NCBI GenBank assembly: GCA_021018815.1
Contig: JAITYX010000084.1
Coordinates: 620,001-684,000, forward strand
DNA from: Talinum fruticosum
Taxonomy: Eukaryota > Streptophyta > Magnoliopsida > Caryophyllales > Talinaceae
Length of the DNA stretch: 64,000 nucleotides
Direction of reading: 5' to 3'
The translations under genes were made by a program, and so were the position numbers. This document shows positions 33,514 to 44,518 of the stretch, piece after piece. Numbering within the stretch: position 1 is the stretch's first letter; the number at the start of each line of letters is the position of its first letter. The notes beneath the pieces are model-generated. The model was given only the letters and a program-made list of their open reading frames with translations. It was not told the origin of the DNA and searched no databases.

Positions 33514-35220
33514 TGATGTATAGTGGGAGCGGAAGCAAAAAGAAGAAGGAAAAACCAAGAAAATGCTACCCGGGCGAGAATAGGTCCTGCGAGCGCGAGT
33601 CTTGGGAAAAAGGGTGAAAGGAGGGGTAAATGATAAAGATTTTGGCTAAAATTTGGTGGGGGACGACGTAACTGGTCAGGGAAGGTCTGTGTAAAATTTG
33701 GGAATTTTTGGAGTTCGGGAGCACCTTGATCTGCACGCCTGAAGTAAGCAAGATCTGGGCTGGATGTCCAGACCGACATTCTTTGTTTAGATCAGAGGTG
33801 GGGGATGGTAGGGTTCTTGGATGAAGCTAATTTTTGGAGGGGGAATAATTGACACACTGTAAGGATAGTGGGTGAAATTTGGGCTGAAATGGACCTGTGG
33901 ATTATGAGATATGCAAGCATGAAAATCGAGTAACCGATAGAACCAAGGATCCCACGGATACGTAAACACCACTATGGAACACCTTGGGGCACCTCTAGCC
34001 TTGCCGGATACAGAAACACCACCGGTAGGTTAGAAGACTCAATAGGACACCACCTAGTAGCCAACTAGGATACAACAATTGAGATTCAATGGGCCGAGGA
34101 ATCCATCTCGAAAAGAGTAGAATACTCAAAGTTTATAAATTCATCAAAGTTGATTTTACATCATGTATGCATGCTGAATTTATAGTGCCTTAAAATGGCA
34201 CTTTACAAAGCTGAAAAATAAAACAAAAATTATAAAGATTCTTTCCTCTCCTCCAAGTTAAGTTAGGATGAATTCTAGCCAAGTATTTGCAAAATTGGGA
34301 ACATGTGGCCGTGGCTTTTTTTCCCTTTGGCAAGCTTCATTTCCATTTGGCCAACACATAATATTCCTTCCTCCTTTGATGATGCTTCAAGATGCTTCCA
34401 GATTTTCCATTCCTTTCCTTTGATGCATCATTTTATTTATGTGTATATGACATTAAGGAGTAATACCTCATACCCGGCCAAATACTAGGGGAAGAAGAAT
34501 ACTTAAGCATGGACCATTTGGACATTGAAAATAACCGGTCGGAATTTGCCTTAAAATATCCGGTTTTGAAACTTGGACCTTTCCTTTATTATCTTCGGCC
34601 TAAAAGACATTGCCCATATTTTGATATTAATATAGACATGTCCAGGAATATCGTTGTGAAATTTGGAGACCAAAAACTCATCCAAAGTTGACTGATCACT
34701 CGTTTGAATTTGGCCTTCAAGCGCCATTCCGGAATTGTAATTTCCAGTTTTCTAAGTCAACTTCAAATTCTCATAACTTTTGATTCACAGCTCCACTTTA
34801 GCTCTTCTTAGTATGGATAGAAAGCTTAGAATGTTATCTTTCCAAACATGTAAGATGAGTTGTCGTTGGAGCTCTGGATCAGCAGATATGATCAAAACAA
34901 AGTGCATGTGTCATCCTGGATGATCAATCCGCCAGTTTCAACAAAAACCTTCCTCATTTATTATTTCCGCCAAATACTAAGATGCCCATTACTGGACTAG
35001 ATAGAGGACATCTTCAGGTGCTGCCATGCAAAGTTTGAGGTCCAAATGCCAAGACATGAGTGAATAATTAGCTAAAGCATTCAGCCTTAAAAACACCGAG
35101 TCGAATTTGAAATATCCTAGCACTTACAATGAGGCTCAAAACAGGTTTCTCCCAACTCATTCTTGTCTAGGATGGCTTTGGGTTTGTAGTATATGATCAT
35201 TGCTGGGTTACTTTCCATCA
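33514..35220 (-). repeat. LTR2, 5' LTR of element 2
   Basis: It starts TGATGTATAGTGGGAGCGG and ends ACTTTCCATCA on the plus strand. It differs from LTR1 by scattered substitutions and has about 15 bp near its right end (CATTGCTGGGTTACT) that LTR1 lacks. Confidence 0.8.
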
Positions 35221-35225
35221 CTCGG

Positions 35226-36136
35226 TTACCTCGTTCCGAGTTGCTTTTCCTTGACTCTGTTTGAGCTCATCTTCGATAAGATCATCATCTTAACCGAGCT
35301 TCGAGATCCGAGAATGTTGACTCACTTGGTTTTCCCTTATCAATCTCATCAAAAACAACGTGGATACTTTCTTCCACTTTGTTAGTTCTTTTATTAAAAA
35401 TGCGATATGCGTTACTATGTGATGAATAACCAAGAAAGATACCTTCATTTGACCGAGCATCAAACTTGGTAAAGTGACCCTTACCATTGTTGTGAACATA
35501 ACATTTACATCCAAAGGGTTTGAAGTATGAAATGTTGGGTTTCTTCCCTTTGTAGAGCTCGTATGGAGTTTTGTTCGGGATAGGTCCGATGAGGCATCTG
35601 TTCGGAGTATAATTTGTGCTTGATTGCCTCAGCCCAGAAATAGTAAGGTAGATCATATTCAATCATCATTGTCCTTCCTATTTCTTCAAGAGTTCGGTTC
35701 TTTCTCTCCACTACTCCATTTTGTTGAATGGTTCTTGGTGCTGAGAAATTGTGTGAGATACCATTCTTATCACGGAACTTTGCAAATTCCGAGTAATCAA
35801 ACTCCCTTCCATGGTCGGTTCGAATTCTTTTGATTTGAGTTTGAGACTCAACTTGAATTTTCCTGCAGAGCTTGTTGAACTCTTTGAAAGCTTCATTTTT
35901 ATGCTTAAGAAAACAAACCCAGGTAAATCGTGAGTAGTCATCAACAATCACAAGTACATATGATTTACCTCCGAGACTCTTGACAAGGATTTCACCACAT
36001 AAGTCCATATGCAACATTTCAAGCAATTTGGATGTGGAAGCTGTTTTAAGAGATTAAAAGGATGATCCGACTGTTTCCCTTTTGTGTATGCTTCACATAT
36101 TTTATCTTTCTTAAATGCATAGTTAGGAAATCCTCT
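35226..36136 (-). pseudogene. Copia A pol fragment: integrase
   Basis: On the minus strand, the end of the pre-integrase zinc domain (KKDKICEAYTKGKQ-like, about 36110-36060) is followed by an open stretch 36026-35505 carrying the integrase core. The DDE residues are visible: LHMDLCG, IRTDHGREFDYSEF and NGVVERKNRTLEEIGRTM. The region after the core, PNKTPYELYKGKKPNISYFK and PFGCKCYVHNNGKG, EGIFLGYSSHSNAYRIF, is in a neighbouring frame at 35662-35285, so one frameshift separates them. It continues into the RT at 27075 once element 2 is removed. On the right it is cut at 36136, next to a truncated copia B LTR. Confidence 0.85.
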
Positions 36137-36589
36137 AAGTTAGTCTAGAAGTAAGTCTAGAAGTAAGTCAAGTTACATGAGGAATATTAGAGTAGTAATA
36201 CTTGAACTTAGACAGGCATGGTTCAAACAAAGCTTGCTGACTTAAACGGAGGAATTAACACTCGTAATTCAATCGGGCTTAGAACATAAAGTCGGAGCCG
36301 AGTTTATGTACGTTAGAGCAAATGTTTGAACATGCATTAAGTCCGAGTGTTATCCGAGTGACTCGAAGCGTGTGTGGACTGATAAGCAAGAGTATGCTTT
36401 ACGAGTCAATCGGAATCATGTGAGAAATTATGCAATGGATTACGTAACACTAAGAAAAGATTCCGTATCACTCAGAAAAGTTTCTAAAGCACTGAAAATG
36501 ACTTGTAATCAAAACTTACAAGAGATGAAGTATGTACCTGATCCCTTGATGGTACTCGGAATGACATTTATTCAAAGCCTGAGTCTTCG
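36137..36589 (-). repeat. Copia B 3' LTR, truncated
   Basis: These 453 bp match the right part of the LTR at about 45605-46050. The right edge GAGTCTTCG corresponds to the LTR start TGAAGACTC (last base mutated). The left two thirds, including the TATA box, are missing, and the sequence joins copia A at 36136. A 12-bp word, TCTAGAAGTAAG, is repeated directly at 36145-36170. Confidence 0.75.
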
Positions 36590-36603
36590 ATCTTCCCTTT
36601 TTG
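36590..36603 (-). other. Polypurine tract of copia B
   Basis: On the minus strand CAAAAAGGGAAGAT precedes the LTR start. The equivalent tract in copia C is at 57602-57615. Confidence 0.6.
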
Positions 36604-37099
36604 ATGAAAGGCATTCCATAATTAGATAAAAACTTTGTTAGTGATATAGATCGGGTTTTTCATTCTTTCTCTAGAATAAGTCGGAAAAACATGATAGAAT
36701 TATGTAGAGTAGATACGAGTGATTCAAATTTGTATTCTATCGGAGCAAATAAGATTACATTGCATTAAAAAAACTAAAGTATCAAAGCAAAAAAAATTAC
36801 GAGGACCAAAGCAATGATAGACTAAATTGTCGAATCGGAAAAAGAAAAATTACTGAGCAAGAAATTGACACTCGAAATAATTGAAACTCGGAAAGTAATA
36901 AGCATGAAACTGAAACTTAATTAATATTCATAAAAGTATATACACAAACGAGGGTGAGAGAAACTCCACCTAAACATGACAACAAATTGTTGTAACTATT
37001 CTCCCCATTGCCTTTCGACAAAACAAAAAGAGGAAGAATGTATCAAGGAGATATAGATTTGTATGTCTAGACAAAAAAAATTTAAAATAGAAAAAGAGG

Positions 37100-39290
37100 A
37101 AGAATTTCTAAGACCAAAAAATTTAAGATCCGGAAGATGTAGACGAACGAGGCGGGGATAGCACTGGTATCTCCGGAATGGGCTAAGCTACGAGTGGCTA
37201 ACCCGGACCTAAGTCGTCCGGAGGTTTGCCCTCCCGGAGCTCGAGTGAGGGAGGTGTTGGCTCTACTGCCGACTAACCATGGTCAATAGGGTTGTCGACC
37301 CACTCGGACTACTGTCTAAGCTAATCACTTCGGTAGGGGTTACGGAGCACCTTGGCCCTCGGATGCTTCGGCTCCGGTTTCGCTTCCTTCTCCCCTTTTT
37401 CTTTCTCCTCATATGGAGCTTCCTCAACCATAGGCTCAGCTTCTTCTCCTTCTTCTTCTTCTTCTTCCCCTTGAGAGGTGGACTTGGCCGGACTTGAGGA
37501 TTCTTCGGATGTATCTAAGTCGACCAGGATCCTGAGCTACCTTGGAGCGTCTTTCTTGAAGGACCTCAATCATCTCCCTTTGCTCTTTGACGAGTGCTTT
37601 CAGCTCAAGAAGCATGTCCTGCTGCTCTCGGATTTGGGATTGAGCAGTTTTTGATTGATGGTCGTAGACCGAATGACGATCTTGAATGACCGGAGGGTGT
37701 CTATAAATTTGGTGGACACCGAGGAAAGCTTGTCCATGATGGCGATCATCAAAGCGAAGAGAGAATCGAGAAACACCTGAGGTTGAGGCACCACCAGGTG
37801 GAGGAAGGAGAGAGAGAGTAGGTTGAGTCTAAGTCCGAGGCGGAGAAGGAGGCCTCGGTTCTAAGCTATGGACCTAGATACCCGGTTGGGTCTCTTGGTA
37901 TCCATACCCAAGAAGTTCTTTCTTGCCAACGACAATGGCGGCCTCGAAACCGCGTAAGGATCCGAGGGAAGAGGAACTTTGAATTGCTTGAAGATGAGGG
38001 TGAGAAGAGCCCCGAAAAGAAGTGGGGTGGACTTCTTTGTGCGAGATGAGCAGGCACAGCTGCCATTTGCTTGACTATAGAAGGAAAGAGGTCTACTTCG
38101 TAGCCATCAAGAATGTCGTAGAGAGCTTTAAGATGCTTAGAGTTAGGGTTCTCCTTGCTTGAATGCTTGTGAGAAGAAGGTCCTTATCGGCAGAAAGCAT
38201 AGAAGACGAGCTTCGATTTGAGTTGAGTCATGGAAAAGTTTTTACATGACCTAGGGAATTCTTTGGCATATTTTTCGAAGAATTCATCGAGCACCCTCGT
38301 TGAAAGGTATGGGGTTGCTATTGAGGAAAAGAGAAGAGGCTTTGAAGAGTCGGTGGAGAAGAGAGGTGTTGATGCAAGCTGTAATATTTTGAACTCTGGA
38401 GGTGAGGATACCCTCGGAGCTAGATAGGTTAGAATAGAACTCGAAACGAGTTACGGGTAAATGAAATCGCTAAAATAGAGGAAATTGTACACCCTGTTGA
38501 TTTGATGTGAGCCAACCACGAAAATTTTGTGGTCGGAATGAATTTGTCAATCAACGTTAGATGTTGGGTGACAAGAGGTTTTGAAGGATTGGAGGGGCCT
38601 TCTTGACTTTTGGTACGACGTTTCTTGGTGGTGGAACCAAGAAAATCGGGGTGGGAACCTCTTTTCGGCATGTTTGATGAGGAAAAGAGAAGAAAGATGA
38701 ACTTTTGATAAGAAGTAGAGAGAGCGAGAGATAAATAGCTCAACGAAAGTGAGCGAGTAAAGACAAAATGAAAGAGTAGAGAGAGAGAGAGAGCTGAGAA
38801 TGACAAAGCTTACTTGAGAATGCTTCCTCTTAGCTAGAGAGCGATGAAAACTTTCTTCGAACATAGAGAAAGTTTGCGCAAGTTGAAGTAATTGAGAGAG
38901 TGAGAATAAGTAGAGAGTAAAGTCGCGGAATGAAGGACAAAGGGTGCTATTTATAGAGAAATAATCGTCCTTCGGTGTTCGTTCCGACCCGGCTCTCCAA
39001 CGGTCACCTCCGACCAGGTGTGACCGTATCTTGCTCTCTAACGGTTCGAATTCTAACGATTGTCTCCCAACGGCTAGATGTCCGATCGAAGTGCGAGAGA
39101 GAGAGAGAGAAAAAGAGAGATTTTAAAAAAATTCTTAAATTCTCCATTGATCTAGAGATGATTTCAAAAGTTTGGTGTCCTTTTTCTCAAATTCGAGTCC
39201 GACTCGAGTCAAGTTTCGAGTTACTAAGAAACCGCAAACAACTAATAACTCGGAGCTCGGTATCACTGGTTCAACTGAACGAATTGTTAT
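37100..39290 (-). pseudogene. Copia B extra ORF (plant transposon-protein-like, after pol)
   Basis: Minus strand, between RNase H and the 3' LTR, where SIRE/Maximus copia elements carry an additional envelope-like ORF. The start is MPKRGSHPDFLGSTTKKRRT (about 38670). Further down come VLDEFFEKYAKEFPRSCKNF, STKHLKALYDILDGYEVDLF-like and PSIVKQMAAVPAHLAQRSPP, which resemble the plant transposon-protein domain (PF20167 type, from memory). A charged C-terminus with Lys/Glu/Ser runs follows (about 37700-37400). Many stops and frameshifts. An independent copy lies at 57616-59105. Confidence 0.5.
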
Positions 39291-39352
39291 TAAGGAAAGA
39301 AGGCATATAACATATAATCATGCAAACTAATTTGACTTAGAAAAGCTCATAA

Positions 39353-40900
39353 TTATGCATTGATCATGCCAAGCTCATTCCTAATAAAGCAAAACTGATT
39401 CTCACTAAGTGGCTTAGTAAAGATATCAGCTAATTGAAGTTTGTTAGGAATAAGTTCAAGTTCAATATCACCTTTCTCATAATGGTCTCTTAGAAAATGA
39501 TACATGACCTCAATGTGTTTTGTCTTTGAGTGCTTGAACTGGATTCTTGGTGATGCTGATTGCACTTTAATTGTCACACTTGATTGGAACTGATTTGAAT
39601 AAAAGTCCAAGATCTCGCAAGTGTTGTTTGATCCATAAAATATGAGCAGAGCATGCTCCAGCTGCAATATACTCGGTTTCGAAGTTGATAGAGCTGCTGA
39701 GTCTTGCTTCTTTGAGTGCCAAGATATCGAGGATTGACCCGAAACTAGCGAGGCTCCTAAAGTGCTCTTTCTATCAACTTTGTACTCAACATAGTCGGCA
39801 TCTCGAGTATCCGGTGAGAGTCGGTTTGAGTCTCTTGAGAACCATAGACCTAGATTCCGAGTCCCTGCAAGATATTTGAATATTTTCTTCATCGCGAGTG
39901 AGATGTGATTCTTTTGGATTAGCTTGAAATCTTGCACACGGACGTACACTAAACATTATGTCCGGCTTATTGAAAATAAGATATAGCAAAGATCCAATCA
40001 TACCTCGATAGAGTTTCGATCTACGACTTTACCTTTCTCGTTTGAGTCCGGTTTTATGCTTGCTTGCTCATACGTGTTGCTATATGTTTTGCGTCTTGAA
40101 GTTTGTACTTCTTCGACAGCCTCCTTGGTATACTTTGATTGATGGACATAGATGTCATCTTTGTTTTGCTTGATTTGTAGACTAAGGAAAAAGTTGACTT
40201 CTCCCATCATACTCATTTGAAATTCCTGTCTCATTAACTTAGAAAACTCTCGACACGGAATTTCATTCGTAGCTCCAAAGATTATGTCATCAACAAAGAT
40301 ATTAGCAATAAGAAAGTCTGTCCCCTTGGTTTTTATAAAAAGAGTCTTGTCAATCTGACCTCTTCTAAAATCATTCTCAACTAAGAAATTGCTCAGTCTT
40401 TCATACCAAGCTCCCGGACCTTGTTTAAGACCATAAAGAGCTTTTGCAATTTGAAAACATGATTTGGAATTATAAGTTTTCAAATGTAGGGGGTTGCTCA
40501 ACAAAGACTTCCTCTTCAATGAAACCATTAAGGAATGCACATTTAACATCCATTTGATACAATGTGATATAGATGTAAATGCCAATAAGATTCTAATAGC
40601 TTCGATTCGGCAACGAGTGCAAAGGTTTCCCCACAATCAATCCCTTCCTCTTGATTGTAGCCTTGAGACACAAGTCTAGCCTTATTTCTAACTACCAACC
40701 CACCTTCATCCAGTTTGTTCTTGAAAACCCATTTGGTTCCTATGACTAGGTGTGAGAAGGTCATATGGTCGAGTTCAAACTTGGTTTCTTTCAAATTAAT
40801 TAAGCTCCTCTTGCATGGCCTCTACCCATTCAGGTTCATTTAGGGCCTCTAGTGCATTTCAGGTTCGATTACTTAAATGAATGCAGTGATTGCACATAGA
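39353..40900 (-). pseudogene. Copia B pol: reverse transcriptase and RNase H
   Basis: On the minus strand: LVIGTKWVFKNKLDEGGLVV and RNKARLVSQGYNQEEGIDCG (40740-40600), then a frame change, QIAKALYGLKQGPGAWYERL, the catalytic NIFVDDIIFGATNE (FVDD, about 40295-40283), MGEVNFFLSLQIKQNKDDIY, GSLLYLIFNKPDIMFSVRPC (39995) and RNase H through KTKHIEVMYHFLRDHYEKGD and QLADIFTKPLSENQ, ending at a stop at 39353. At least four frameshifts. It is the same family as copia A. Confidence 0.85.
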
Positions 40901-41337
40901 TTTTGTAGAGAGGAACGAGTTCTTACTACGATGTGTGATTTGATCGAAATTCTTCTTTTACAAATTCGGTTTGAGAAATTGTCATCCCATTCAATCTAAT
41001 GGGGATGCCCTGGTTCGACATGTTTATTGTTGATATGAGACAAGATGTTTTCTAGTGGGTGGCTAGAAGCATAGTTGAATGCTTTAACTGTTATTTGGTT
41101 CATTAGATTTGTAGGTTGAATTGGTTGATCTTTAGAAGTCCGTTCCGAGTGAGCTTATTCATCCGATTGACCTTCAACATTTTGAGCTGGCTCTTGAGTT
41201 GTCTCATTATGAGTCATGTTTTTCCGAGTCACTTCGTTGTGAGTGACTTTGATTTGATTCTTGATGAGCTCATTTTCATCAAGATCATCATCTCTGCTGA
41301 CCTTCATGTCCGATAATGTTAACTCACTTGGTTTTTC

Positions 41338-42260
41338 CTATTCAATCTCATCAAACACAACGTGGATGCTTTCTTCCACTTTGTTAGTTCTTTTCTTGAA
41401 AATACGATATGCTTTGCTATGAGTTGAATAACCAAGAAAAATACCTTCATCCGACCTAACATCAAATTTGGTAAGGTGATCCTTACCATTGTTATGAACG
41501 AAGCACTTACATCCAAAGGGTTTGAAATATGAAATGTTGGGTTTCTTCCCTTTGTAGAGCTCGTATGGAGTTTTCTTCAAGATGGGTCCGATGAGGAATC
41601 TGTTCAAAGTATAGTTTCGTTGTGTTGATTGCCTCAGCCCATAAATAGTAAGGTAGATTATGTTCAATCATCATTGTCCTCGCTATTTCTTCAAGAGTTC
41701 GGTTCTTCCTCTGCACTACTCCATTTTGTTGAGGAGTTCTTGGTGTTGAGAAGTTGTGGGAGATGCCATTTTTGTCATAGAGCTCTGCATATTTGGAATA
41801 GTCGAACTCCCTTCCATGGTCGGGTTCAAATTCTTTAAATCCGAGTTTGAGACTCAACTTGGATTTTCTCGCAGAGCTTCGTCGAACTCTTTGAAGGCTT
41901 CATTTTGTGCTTAAGAAAACACACCTTGGTAAATCGTGAGTAGTCATCAACAATAACAAGCACATATGATTTACCTCCGAGACTCTTGACAGGATTTCAC
42001 CACACAAATCCATATGCAACATTTCGAGCACCTTGGATGTCGAAACAATTTTCGAGCTTTAAAAGTTGATCCGACTTGTTTCCCTTTTGTGCATGCTTCA
42101 CAAATTTTATCTTTCTTAAAAGCACAGTTAGGCAATCCTCTGTCTAAACCATAAGATGCATGTTTCTTAATGGTGTGCATGCTAAAATGATATAGTCTAC
42201 GATGCCATGTCCATGAATCATCATGAAGAGATGCCTTTAAACAGGATAAATTCGACTTGG
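41338..42260 (-). pseudogene. Copia B pol: integrase
   Basis: On the minus strand the pre-integrase zinc domain is visible (WHRRLYHFSMHTIKKH, GLPNCAFKKDKICEACTKGK; HHCC residues). The core follows with PDHGREFDYSKYAELYDKNG and PQQNGVVQRKNRTLEEIART, then YELYKGKKPNISYFKPFGCK and DEGIFLGYSTHSKAYRIFKK. The expected catalytic Glu (VVERKNR in copia A) is Gln here (VVQRKNR). The part holding the first Asp is frameshifted. Confidence 0.85.
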
Positions 42261-42429
42261 GTCAAAAAGAGGAATAGTATAGGTGTTACCCGATCTCTTA
42301 CCCGAGAGCTTGGTCTCCTTAGTAGTATCATCGGAGATATCACAGTTGGTCCGAGTGAATCTTACCTCTTGAACATTGTCACATAGTTGAGAGATGCTCG
42401 AGTAGATTGTACTTTAATCCCTTGACAAG

Positions 42430-42620
42430 GTATACTAGGTCGACCGCATTGTTTCATTTTCCAATCTCGCCTATCCCAATTATCTTGCCTTTCTTGTCAT
42501 CTCCAAATGTGACTTTTCCTCCCTTGTAATCTTATAATTCAGAAAAGAGTCTTGGATTTCCTAACATGTGACGTGAGCATCCACTCGTCCAGTACCAATG
42601 CCCCTTTGTTCTTTTCTCGA
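42430..42620 (-). pseudogene. Copia B pol: protease region
   Basis: On the minus strand the copia retropepsin signature reads WYWTSGCSRHMLGNPRLFS (centre 42577-42585), followed by KGGKVTFGDDKKGKIIGIG. In active copia proteases the motif is LDSGCSRHMTG; here the Asp codon is displaced by a small deletion and insertion, giving T-S-G. The protease is therefore inactive in this copy. Confidence 0.75.
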
Positions 42621-42639
42621 GCCACCTGCAAGTCGAAAC

Positions 42640-44459
42640 AAACTAACCTTTCTCACTTCCTCTAACGAAACCAAGTAACTCCCTTTCGTTGTGGTCCTTT
42701 CTCGAGGAAGTAGACTCTTGGAAATCCAGATTTGAATAACTTTGGGTTTGGTCCGATTCCGAGTCTTTCTTTTTAGAAATCTGAGTCTCGTGTGTCTTTC
42801 TTTTGAAACTCTTTCCTTTTATAAATAGGAGGAGAAGGTTTTCTCCTGTAAGCTGGTCCGGGCTCAGTCCTCCTCTCATTCTTATGAATGGGACCATGCT
42901 CGAGCTTCCTAAACTTTACGATTCCGGAATCCTTTTTGAAAAGTTCCGAGTAGGAATTGGATTCCTCCTCTTTGTTAAAACCAAGTCCTTCTTTTCTAGA
43001 GAAGACACATTGTGATCCTAAGAGCATGTCAAGGTTTTTCTTGCCTTGAGTGAATTTTAAAACAAGCTTTTGAGACTGATTGAGCTCTTGCTTTAGATGC
43101 TTATTTTCTCTTCCGAGTGACTCGGACTCGGTTTCATTGGATTGAGCACTAATCTTGAGTTCTTTTAGAGTAAGTCTCAGCTTTTCTAATTCATTTTTCA
43201 AAGAGATGCTCTCGAAGTAACGGACTCAAGTTGTGCTTTAAACTGAGAAGAGTTAGAATTAGACCTTTCTTCCAAAGTATAAATGTATTTGGCTAAATCA
43301 ACTTTGGAGAACTTGAGGAAGTATTCAATTACCTCATGAGGATTTGTTTCCTCACCTGTCCGAGTGATCCGAGTTTGACTCCGGTTCGGCTTCGAGTCCG
43401 AGAGTGCCATCGGACACTTTGAATCCTCTCGAGTCCTCATCGTCTTCTGATGAGTCTTCATCACTCGAAGTGGTCATCATAGCCTTTTTCTTCTTTCTGT
43501 CCCTCTTTCTCCCGGGACAGTCTTTGACTATGTGTTCTTTGCTCGCCACATTCAAAATAACCTGGAGTTCTTAGTTAGAGATAACTTTGAAGGGGAAGAG
43601 TGTTTATCTTTTCTATCCTTCTTGTCTTTCTTATAGAACTCTTCTCTTGGCTTCTTATCCCATCTTTTGTGCTTCATCATTCTTTTAAAGCCTCTAGCGA
43701 TAAGTGCCATGGGATCCTCTTCGAGTCGGAGGAACTCATATTTGCTTCTTTGTTTTACGAGGCCTTTAGTGCAATGTTCTTTTTAGTGCCGACCTCTGCA
43801 TCCTCGTCTTCCGAGTGGATCTCATGGGTGAGTAGCTTCCCAATGAGTTCATTTGGCTTCAGTAAAGACGAGTTTTGAGCCTCTTCGATGACTTGTCACC
43901 TTGGGACCCCATCTTCTCTTGGGTAGACTTCGAGTATCTTTCCGCACATTTCCTCGTGGGAAATCTTTCTACCCAGAGATTTGAGATTGTTAGTAATCTC
44001 AGTGAAACAGATGAACATCTCGAGTGATGTTCTCTTCGGCTCCATCTTGAACAGCTCATACTTGTGAAGATATTGGCTTATCTTCGCTTGTCGCCTTGGC
44101 TTGTGCCTTCATAAGTCTAGACAAGCGTGGCCCACACTTCTTTGGTCGTGTCACAGGTCGACGCTCGGTTGTATTCTTCGAGGTGATGGCGCACATCGGA
44201 ATGTTCATGGCCTTAAAGTTTTTTCGAACTTCTCTGCTTCTTTAGTGGTGTACTCGGACTTTGTTTTGGGCAAGAGTCTTGTTTCTTCCATCTTCATTGG
44301 AATGTCGTTCTCTACTTGTATGATGTTCCAAACATCTTCATCATGATCCAAGCAGAAACATTCCATGATCTTCTTCCAGTGCACGAGTTAGATCCTTTGA
44401 ACTTTGGTGGTCTCGCTGGAAGATCTTCCTTCATCGAACTCTCCATTATTCTCAACCAT
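42640..44459 (-). pseudogene. Copia B gag
   Basis: The ATG at 44459 (MVENNGEFDEGRSSSE) is followed by RPPKFKGSN-like, EKIMECFCLDHDEDVW-like and SKSEYTTKEAEKFEKTL-like stretches in alternating frames, typical of copia gag (UBN2 type). Then come TEITNNLKSLGRKISHEEMC, a zinc-knuckle remnant HIVKDCPGRKRDRKKKK, an acidic Ser/Asp tract (SSDEDSSEDDEDSRGF), and a coiled coil at 43201-42773 (NELEKLRLTLKELKISAQSN, ENKHLKQELNQSQKLVLKF) ending with GLGFNKEEESNSYSE. The long coiled-coil tail after the knuckle is characteristic of SIRE-type gag. Broken by several frameshifts. Confidence 0.75.
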
Positions 44460-44505
44460 TCAATCTTTAGACCTTTGGATGATTAAATCCTTTCCGAAAG
44501 GCGGC

Positions 44506-44516
44506 GCTCGATACCA
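44506..44516 (-). other. Primer binding site of copia B
   Basis: On the minus strand TGGTATCGAGC lies just after the LTR end (TTTCA, AT). It is the initiator-Met primer site minus one base, the same variant as in element 1. Confidence 0.75.
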
Positions 44517-44518
44517 AT

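Larger units (their letters stand above)
27076..35220 (-). mobile_element. Gag-pro element 2, a three-LTR composite
   Basis: Plus-strand order is LTR1 27076-28762, internal A 28763-30089, LTR3 30090-31377, internal B 31378-33513, LTR2 33514-35220. LTR1 and LTR2 are a pair (about 1.69 and 1.71 kb, near-identical openings with AAAAACCAAGAAAATGC) and carry the CTCGG duplication. LTR3 is shorter (1.29 kb) and of a different subfamily (AAACCGCAAACAAACTACCC). Internal A starts in mid-gag and lacks PBS and gag start; internal B is full. The simplest reading is a related element inserted into gag of element 2, followed by a deletion between the two gag copies. It is the same gag-pro, RT-less family as element 1. 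Confidence 0.75.
27071..35225. repeat. TSD pair CTCGG around element 2
   Basis: CTCGG occurs at 27071-27075 and 35221-35225, just outside the outer LTRs. Joining the flanks restores a continuous copia A sequence that parallels copia B around 41200. Confidence 0.85.

Noticed and set aside
37430..37480. CTT microsatellite as a feature of its own
   Set aside because: It is a Lys/Glu-rich coding tract of the copia extra ORF on the minus strand and recurs at 58495-58525 in the second copy.
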